Of a stretch of DNA of 64,000 bases, positions 54,768-64,000 are shown piece after piece. The position numbers and the translations under genes were made by a program. Location of the stretch: NCBI RefSeq assembly GCF_028656955.1, contig NZ_JAMDGY010000020.1, positions 1 to 64,000 on the forward strand, written 5' to 3'. The notes beneath the pieces are model-generated. The model was given only the letters and a program-made list of their open reading frames with translations. It was not told the origin of the DNA and made no database searches. Source of the DNA: Pseudomonas fontis. Its GTDB lineage: Bacteria > Pseudomonadota > Gammaproteobacteria > Pseudomonadales > Pseudomonadaceae. How positions within the stretch are numbered: position 1 is the first letter of the stretch; every line of letters begins with the position of its first letter.

Positions 54768-55925
54768 TCAAGGACTTGAGCCATCCCCCTGCCCCGCCCC
54801 CTGCACCACCAGATGAATAAAGTGCAGCTTCGCCACCACCGGCGCACTCAGCACGAAGGGGTAAAAATCCGCCTGCCCCATGCTGCACGACAGCTCATTG
54901 AGCATCGCCGACAACTCCACCCAGGCATTCACGAACGCCAGAAACCCCACCGCCCCCGGATGCTCCGGCCGGTACAGGCTACCCTGCACGAACGGCGGAA
55001 AATCCAGGTCCATCGCCGACGCATCCATCCCCAAGGCCAACGCCGTGTCCACCGCATCGGTCATGTGCAGGTAATGCGCCCAGCTTTCCGCCCAATCCTC
55101 CCAAGGGTGCATGGTCGCGTAGGCACTCACATGCGCCATCGCCCAATCGACCGGCGCACCCTGCTGGTAATGCCGCTGCAGCGCCTCAGCATAACTGCTG
55201 CGTTCATCACCGAACAGCTGACGGAACGCCTCAAGCCACCCCGTATTAGCTACCAACCGATCCCAGTAGTAATGCCCCACCTCATGCCGCAAATGCCCAA
55301 GCAAAGTCCGGTACGGCTCATGCAACTGCACACGCATCTGCTCGCGCCAGTCGTCATCGGCCTCGCGGATATCCAGGGTGATCAGGCCATGAAAGTGGCC
55401 CGTGGTCGGCGCATTGCCCGCCAGGTCGATGCCGATGAAGTTGAACGCCAACCCCTCGCCATCCGCCGTGGCCTTGGGCTGCACCGGCAAACCAAGGCTG
55501 AGCAACTGGGCAATCAGGCGCCGCTTGGCCGTCTCCACCTTGCGCCAGCGCAATGGGTTCTCGGCGATGGAAAGATCAGGAATGGTCCAGTTCAACCGGC
55601 AAGCCAGGCAAAACGCCTGGGGGTCATCCGCCGCCAGCAACCAGTTGCAGGCCGCCGGCGTATCAAGGTTGGCGCAACGCTTGAGCGCGCCCGCCTCGGG
55701 CTCGCCATCCAGCCACCACTCACCGGCATGCGGCCCCGGCAACAAGGTGCCGACCCGGTGGCTGTCCGGCCAATAGCCCAGTGAAGAATGACAAGCCAGG
55801 CACTGGCTGTTGCGAAAGAACACCGACTGCCCGCACTGGCAAGGCCACACCCGGCTGCTGCGCCGCTCACGCCCGGCGAAAGGCGCGGCAAGGCGCGCCA
55901 CAAGCTGCTCGAACAATCGGTACAT
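54768..55925 (-). CDS. Putative zinc-binding metallopeptidase with zinc ribbon
   Basis: This 385-aa cytoplasmic protein belongs to a family annotated as putative zinc-binding metallopeptidases. The N-terminus is a zinc ribbon (CQCGQSVFFRNSQCLACHSS), with a second Cys pair further on (FCLACRLNW). The protease site is HLRHEVGHYYWDRL (HExxH near residue 213), and a third ligand may lie in DWAESWAHYLHMTD. Substrate and role are unknown. The gene is alone between ffs and ligA and is read in the same direction as ligA. Confidence 0.85.
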   Translation of the reverse strand: MYRLFEQLVARLAAPFAGRERRSSRVWPCQCGQSVFFRNSQCLACHSSLGYWPDSHRVGTLLPGPHAGEWWLDGEPEAGALKRCANLDTPAACNWLLAADDPQAFCLACRLNWTIPDLSIAENPLRWRKVETAKRRLIAQLLSLGLPVQPKATADGEGLAFNFIGIDLAGNAPTTGHFHGLITLDIREADDDWREQMRVQLHEPYRTLLGHLRHEVGHYYWDRLVANTGWLEAFRQLFGDERSSYAEALQRHYQQGAPVDWAMAHVSAYATMHPWEDWAESWAHYLHMTDAVDTALALGMDASAMDLDFPPFVQGSLYRPEHPGAVGFLAFVNAWVELSAMLNELSCSMGQADFYPFVLSAPVVAKLHFIHLVVQGAGQGDGSSP

Positions 55926-55984
55926 GATGGTTACTCCTGGCTGCTGCCAAGACTAGACCATCCACGCCCCGCTTCGTTGCCGGG

Positions 55985-59358
<3,374 letters not shown>

Positions 59359-59572
59359 GTAATCCCGTGCCTCTGTAAAAAATGCTGAAAAATAAAGGGT
59401 TTAAACCCCTTTAAAACGTGGCGCCAACTCTATGTTCTGACAGGCGTTTTACCCACGCATAGATAAATTGACATTAAGCTAGCACGACCAAAGATAACTT
59501 TACACCGTCTGTCGCAACTGACACGGCCATTTGCTGCAAGTTCGTGCGTTAGATCCCCTTTCGAGGCTGGAT

Positions 59573-62500
59573 TCAGGCCTCGACCATGGCCATCGCCTCC
59601 TCCACATCCACCGCCACAAGGCGAGAGCAGCCTGGCTCGTGCATCGTCACCCCCATCAACTGGTCAGCCATTTCCATGGCGATCTTGTTGTGGGTGATAT
59701 AAATGAACTGGACCGTCTGGCTCATCTCTTTCACCAACCGCGCATAGCGACCCACGTTGGCGTCGTCCAACGGCGCATCGACTTCGTCGAGCATGCAGAA
59801 CGGCGCCGGGTTCAATTTGAAGATGGCAAATACCAGGGCCAGGGCAGTCAGCGCTTTTTCACCGCCCGAGAGCAAATGAATGGTGCTGTTCTTCTTGCCC
59901 GGAGGCCGCGCCATGATCGACACCCCTGTATCGAGTAAATCTTCGCCCGTCAGTTCCAGATAAGCGCTGCCGCCACCGAAAACTTTTGGGAAAAGTGCCT
60001 GTAATCCGGCATTTATCTGATCAAAGGTATCTTTGAAACGGTTACGGGTTTCCTTGTCGATCTTGCGAATGACGTTTTCCAGGGTCTCCAGGGCCTCGAC
60101 CAGGTCGGCATTCTGAGCGTCCAGGTAGCGCTTGCGCTCGGACTGCTGCTGGTACTCGTCGATGGCCGCCAGGTTGATCGCGCCCAGGCGCTGGATCCGC
60201 GCATCGATGCGCTCCAGCTCAAGTTCGGCTTCCTGCTCGCTGGCGCCCTCGACCAGGGTGGCCAGCACGCCATCCAGGTCATAGCCGTCGGCGTGCAGTT
60301 GTTCCTGCAGGGTCTTGCGGCGCACGCTGAGCCCCTGCCATTCCATGCGGTGCTGCTCCAGCTGGCTGCGTAACAGCTGCGATTGCTGCTCGGCCTGGCT
60401 GCGGCGTTTTTCCGCCTCACGCAGCTCGCGGTCGGCCTCGTCCATGTGCAGGCGGGCCTGACGCATTTCCTCGTCGACGCTCATGCGCTTTTCCAGCAGC
60501 TCTTCGAGCTTCATGCGCAGCTCTTCCAGCGGCGCCTCGCCCTCTTCCAGGTTGAGGCTGAGCTGTTCGCGTTTTTCCGTCAGGCGCTCGGACTGCTGCT
60601 CAAGGCGCTCCAGGGCCTGGCGGGTGGAATCATGCTGGGCGCGCAAGGATCCCAGGCGCACGGCCAACTGGTGCGAGTGGTCCTTGTGCTGGCGCGCCTC
60701 CTGGCGCACGCGGTCGAGCCGCTCACGCAGGTTGTCGCGCTGGGCCAGCAGCAGCTCGCGTTGCTCGGTGTCGTGGGCCATCAGGTCCAGTGCTTCCTGC
60801 AATTGCAGGCGCGACTCACCGAGGTTTTCGTGTTCGATGGCGCGCTGCTCAAGCATCTCCGCCAGTTCTTCTTCCAAACGCTGGCGACGCAAGGTCAACT
60901 GCTCGGCGCGGGCCTTGCCGGCAGACAAACGCGCCTTGAGCTCACCCTGCTGGCGCGCTTCATCCTGGGTACGCCGGCGCAGTTGCTCACGGCCATCTTC
61001 CAGCTCGCGCTGCTGTTCACGCAGGCTGAGCAACTGCTCATCGAGCAGTTCCTGGCTGGCTTCCAGCTCCAGTCGCTCCAGGCCAAGCTGCTCCAGCTCC
61101 TGACCACGCGCCAGCACGCCGCCCTGCGCATCGCCAGCCCGGCTTACCCGCAGGAAGTGCCGGCCAACCCAGTAGCCATCACGACTGATCAGGCTCTCGC
61201 CATCCGCCAACTGCGCGCGCAATGCCAAGGCCGCTTCCAGCGACTCCACCGGCTTGACCTTGCCAAGCCACGGCGCCAGGTCGATCTTGCCCTGGACCTT
61301 GTCGAGCAGGCTGCCGGCAATGCGCGGGGCGTTGCTTGAAGCATCCAGCAAGCGCAACTCACCCTGGGTGAAGTCGCTCAGGTCGAGGCCGCCCAGGTCA
61401 TCCACCAGCACTGCTTGCAGGTCGGCGCCCAGCACGGTTTCCACCGCCAGTTCCCAACCCGCGTCCACCCGCAGCCCTTCAGCCAGGCGTGGGCGCTGCT
61501 CAAGCCCCTGCTCACGCAACCACTGCGCCGTACCGGCACCCGGGTCGAGTGCGGCTTGTTGCAAAGCTTCCAGCGAGGCCAGGCGACCGCCCAGGCGCTG
61601 CAACTCACCTTGCGCCTGCTGCTGGGCCTGGGTGGCGTGCTGCAGCTGCTCGCGCAATGCGTCCAGGCGCTCGCCCGCCTGCAATTCTTCGACTTGCAGG
61701 TCTTCAAGCAGCAATTCGCTGCTGGCCAACTGTTCACTCAACTCAAGGATCGCAGCGTCTTCCGGATCAGCGCTGAGCTGGTCACGTTCTTCGCCCAGCT
61801 TGCGCTGACGCTCGGACACCCGCTCCAGGCTTTGCTCCAACTGCTGGATCCGCGACTGCTGCACCTCGGCCTGCCGACGCGGTTCGGCGGAGCGGGTATT
61901 GAAGGTGTCCCACTGCTCCTGCCAGCCGTGCATGGTGCCTTCGGCTTCTTCCAGCGTAGCGGCAGCTTCTTCGGCGGCCGCGAGGGTCGTTTCCTGCTCG
62001 GGCTCAAGCATCTGCAGCTCTTCGCCCAGGGTTGCCAGCAAGGTGCGGTCGTGGCCCAGGTGCGACTCGGTCTCCAGGCGCGAACGCTCGGCCTCCTTGA
62101 AGTCGTCCTGCAACTGACGCAGGCGCTGCTGGCCATGCTGGATGTTCTGCTCGACCCGGGCGATATCGCCACCCACCGAATAGAAGCGCCCCTGCACCAG
62201 ATTGAAGCGCTCTGACAGTTCATGGTGCCCGTCACGCAGCCGCTCGATGCTCGCATCGGCGTTGCGCTGTTCGGCCACCAGGGCTTCGAAGGCCACTTCC
62301 TGGTCGCCGATGATCGCTTCGCGCTGGCCGACCTGGTCGTGCAACGCCTGCCAGCGCAGGGCTGCCAGTTGCGCCTTGAGCTGGCGCTCCTCGGCTTTGT
62401 ATTCCTTGTATTTCTCTGCTGCCTGGGCCTGGCGGTGCAGGCGTTCGAGCTGCCGCTCCAGCTCTTCGCGCAGGTCGGTCAGGCGCTCAAGATTCTCGTG

Positions 62501-63061
62501 GGTGCGGCGGATGCGGTTCTCGGTTTCCCGGCGGCGCTCCTTGTACTTGGAGATCCCGGCCGCTTCCTCGATGAAATTGCGCAGCTCTTCAGGCTTGGCC
62601 TCGATCAGCTTGGAGATCATCCCCTGCTCGATGATCGAATAGCTGCGCGGGCCCAAGCCGGTGCCGAGGAAGATATCGGTGATATCCCGGCGCCGGCACT
62701 TGGTGCCGTTGAGGTAATAGGTGTTTTGCGCGTCGCGGGTCACCTTGCGCCGGATCGAGATCTCGGCGTAGGCGGCGTATTCGCCCACCAGGGTGCTGTC
62801 GCTGTTGTCGAACACCAGCTCGATGCTCGCCTGGCTGACCGGCTTGCGGCTGGTGGAGCCGTTGAAGATGACGTCGGTCATCGACTCGCCACGCAGGTTT
62901 TTAGCCGAACTTTCGCCCATCACCCAGCGCACGGCGTCGATGATGTTGGATTTGCCGCAGCCATTGGGGCCGACCACGGCCGCCATGTTGCTGGGGAAAT
63001 TGACGGTGGTCGGGTCGACGAACGACTTGAACCCCGCCAGGCGAATGCACTTGAGGCGCAT
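59573..63061 (-). CDS. smc: Chromosome segregation protein SMC
   Basis: SMC (1162 aa) is the large ATPase of bacterial condensin. It has the N-terminal Walker A (GPNGCGKSNIIDAVRWVMGE), long coiled coils (about 170-500 and 660-1000), a hinge domain around 510-650 (EGLRVDAGWELAVETVLGAD), and the C-terminal signature LLSGGEKALTALALVF plus Walker B FCMLDEVDAPLDDANV. Length and order match. This SMC-only form, with zipA downstream, is typical of Pseudomonas. The GntR gene lies two bases upstream, so the two may be co-transcribed. Confidence 0.97.
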   Translation of the reverse strand: MRLKCIRLAGFKSFVDPTTVNFPSNMAAVVGPNGCGKSNIIDAVRWVMGESSAKNLRGESMTDVIFNGSTSRKPVSQASIELVFDNSDSTLVGEYAAYAEISIRRKVTRDAQNTYYLNGTKCRRRDITDIFLGTGLGPRSYSIIEQGMISKLIEAKPEELRNFIEEAAGISKYKERRRETENRIRRTHENLERLTDLREELERQLERLHRQAQAAEKYKEYKAEERQLKAQLAALRWQALHDQVGQREAIIGDQEVAFEALVAEQRNADASIERLRDGHHELSERFNLVQGRFYSVGGDIARVEQNIQHGQQRLRQLQDDFKEAERSRLETESHLGHDRTLLATLGEELQMLEPEQETTLAAAEEAAATLEEAEGTMHGWQEQWDTFNTRSAEPRRQAEVQQSRIQQLEQSLERVSERQRKLGEERDQLSADPEDAAILELSEQLASSELLLEDLQVEELQAGERLDALREQLQHATQAQQQAQGELQRLGGRLASLEALQQAALDPGAGTAQWLREQGLEQRPRLAEGLRVDAGWELAVETVLGADLQAVLVDDLGGLDLSDFTQGELRLLDASSNAPRIAGSLLDKVQGKIDLAPWLGKVKPVESLEAALALRAQLADGESLISRDGYWVGRHFLRVSRAGDAQGGVLARGQELEQLGLERLELEASQELLDEQLLSLREQQRELEDGREQLRRRTQDEARQQGELKARLSAGKARAEQLTLRRQRLEEELAEMLEQRAIEHENLGESRLQLQEALDLMAHDTEQRELLLAQRDNLRERLDRVRQEARQHKDHSHQLAVRLGSLRAQHDSTRQALERLEQQSERLTEKREQLSLNLEEGEAPLEELRMKLEELLEKRMSVDEEMRQARLHMDEADRELREAEKRRSQAEQQSQLLRSQLEQHRMEWQGLSVRRKTLQEQLHADGYDLDGVLATLVEGASEQEAELELERIDARIQRLGAINLAAIDEYQQQSERKRYLDAQNADLVEALETLENVIRKIDKETRNRFKDTFDQINAGLQALFPKVFGGGSAYLELTGEDLLDTGVSIMARPPGKKNSTIHLLSGGEKALTALALVFAIFKLNPAPFCMLDEVDAPLDDANVGRYARLVKEMSQTVQFIYITHNKIAMEMADQLMGVTMHEPGCSRLVAVDVEEAMAMVEA

Positions 63062-63063
63062 GC

Positions 63064-63723
63064 TTAGTCGGTCACCAGGGCGCCCAGCACCACCAGGCAG
63101 CTGCGCTCGCAGTAGGCGGTGAGCACCTGGCGAATACGCGGCTGGTCATTGGCCACTACGGCTGCGAGCAGGTTGGCGAACAACTCGAGAAACTCGTTCA
63201 TCTCGGCCTTGCGCTGGTCCAGCGCAAAGTAATAGTTGCGGCTCATCGCCGGCTGCAGGTTCTCGACGGTCTCTTGCAGGTACGGGTTATCGGCGAACGG
63301 ATAGGCTGCCCGCATGACCGCGAAGCTGTCTTCGACAAAGGCGCGGATGTCCTGGCGTTCGCAGGCTGCTTGCAGGCGCTGCTGGATCTCGAGGAATGGC
63401 AGCAGGTCGGCATCGCTGCGCCGGCCAGCGGCCACGGCATTGCCCAGCAGGATGTACAGCTCGCTCATCAGGGTGCAAAGGCTGCGCACGTTGTGCTCGT
63501 TGAGCTCGGTCACGTGGGCACCGCGACGCGGCAGGATGGTCACCAGGTGGCGGCGTTCGAGGATCAGCAGGGCTTCGCGCACTGAACCACGGCTGACATT
63601 GAGCGCCTGGGTAACCTTCTGCTCCTGGATCCGCTCGGCAGGCTTGAGCTCACCGCGGATGATCCGTTCGGCCAGGTAATGGGCAATTTGCTCGGAGAGG
63701 CTGTCCGGCGCCTTGAACGTCAT
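63064..63723 (-). CDS. GntR-family (FadR-type) transcriptional regulator
   Basis: This 219-aa regulator has an N-terminal winged helix-turn-helix (QIAHYLAERIIRGELKPAER, then ALNVSRGSVREALLILERRH) and an all-helical FCD ligand-binding domain with possible metal-binding His/Asp residues. Its effector is unknown. In related genomes a regulator at this place stands next to purine-degradation genes (xanthine dehydrogenase), but the next gene lies outside the window. The palindrome CTGTGCACAAG at 63747-63757, just downstream of a -10-like TACAAT, may be its own operator. Confidence 0.9.
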   Translation of the reverse strand: MTFKAPDSLSEQIAHYLAERIIRGELKPAERIQEQKVTQALNVSRGSVREALLILERRHLVTILPRRGAHVTELNEHNVRSLCTLMSELYILLGNAVAAGRRSDADLLPFLEIQQRLQAACERQDIRAFVEDSFAVMRAAYPFADNPYLQETVENLQPAMSRNYYFALDQRKAEMNEFLELFANLLAAVVANDQPRIRQVLTAYCERSCLVVLGALVTD

Positions 63724-63746
63724 GGTTTTCCTTCAAAATCATTGAA

Positions 63747-63768
63747 CTGTGCACAAGCGCGGATTGTA
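63747..63768 (-). promoter_or_regulatory. Probable autoregulated promoter of the GntR gene
   Basis: On the minus strand TACAAT (63763-63768) is a -10, and CTTGTGCACAG (63747-63757) lies at about the transcript start. The latter has a perfect TGTGCACA core and resembles FadR-type GntR operators. No good -35 is visible. Confidence 0.4.
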
Positions 63769-63906
63769 GCGCACTTGCCCTACAGCCGCGCAGTGGCTGT
63801 GTGCCAGAAGTTGGCACGATTGCAGCTATTCAATCGAGGTGCACCACGCGATCTATGCTTTAGGAAGAGGTTGTCACTGAGGCCGGCGTCTATATGTACA
63901 AATACT

Positions 63907-63943
63907 TGACCCTTAGGTCAGAAAATCATTGACCGAAAAGTCA
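63907..63943 (+). promoter_or_regulatory. Two spaced TGAC-GTCA palindromes, probable operators of the next gene
   Basis: TGACC CTTA GGTCA (63907-63920) and TGAC CGAAAA GTCA (63930-63943) are two palindromes of equal length whose centres are 23 bases apart. They lie in the region upstream of whatever gene follows the window. No coding sequence is visible from 63944 to 64000. Confidence 0.45.
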
Positions 63944-64000
63944 GGGGTGCATAAAGTCTGCCCCAGTCCGCTCAACAACAATAATTCGCTTGTGAGGCCT

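Overview
The window is chromosomal DNA of a fluorescent Pseudomonas, most like the P. putida / P. entomophila group. The evidence is high GC coding sequence, a pyoverdine PvdL synthetase next to a PvdS-type sigma factor, two tandem cbb3 oxidase operons followed by ccoGHIS-hemN-anr-apt, and the housekeeping set recR-ybaB-dnaX, ligA-zipA-smc. No tRNA, rRNA operon, IS element, prophage or CRISPR array was seen. The only stable RNA gene is ffs (4.5S SRP RNA).

Region by region: (1) 31-15085, iron and pyoverdine: pvdL (minus), pvdS (plus) and a siderophore-type acetyltransferase (minus). A Fur box lies on the pvdS promoter, and PvdS-type promoter boxes (TAAAT-N16-CGT) lie in front of pvdL and the acetyltransferase. 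(2) 15083-17768: a periplasmic solute-binding protein, a DEDDh exonuclease, ppnP and an alpha/beta hydrolase. (3) 17818-32771, microaerobic respiration: ccoNOQP-1, ccoNOQP-2, ccoG-H-I-S, a TauE/SafE-like membrane protein, hemN and the oxygen regulator anr. ANR-type boxes precede ccoN-1, ccoN-2, ccoG and hemN. (4) 32825-36651: apt, recR, ybaB, dnaX.

(5) 37141-52139 is an accessory surface-glycan island between dnaX and ffs/ligA. Ten genes run in one direction, almost without gaps: a BcsB-like periplasmic protein, an NfrB-like GT2 glycosyltransferase ending in a tandem MshEN-type (c-di-GMP-binding) motif, an NfrA-like TPR/outer-membrane protein, two AlgX/AlgJ-like SGNH proteins, an MBOAT acyltransferase, an acyl/peptidyl carrier protein, a DltA-like adenylating enzyme, an AlgF-like protein and an acyl-CoA-dehydrogenase-like flavoprotein. 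A DUF4434 lipoprotein with a non-ATG start converges on them. I read this as a c-di-GMP-controlled exopolysaccharide whose sugars are esterified by a carrier-bound aminoacyl-type group. The parts are individually familiar; the combination is the most interesting content of the window.

(6) 52140-54768: hexanucleotide repeats, a pair of inverted ~200-bp repeats, two lower-GC unknown genes and ffs. (7) 54768-64000: a zinc metallopeptidase-like protein, ligA, zipA, smc and a FadR-type GntR regulator, then the promoter region of an unseen next gene.

Three copies of a ~100-bp Y-shaped palindrome sit in three separate convergent gene junctions, and several REP-like hairpins (GCCGGCAAGGCCGGC core) occupy other intergenic gaps.
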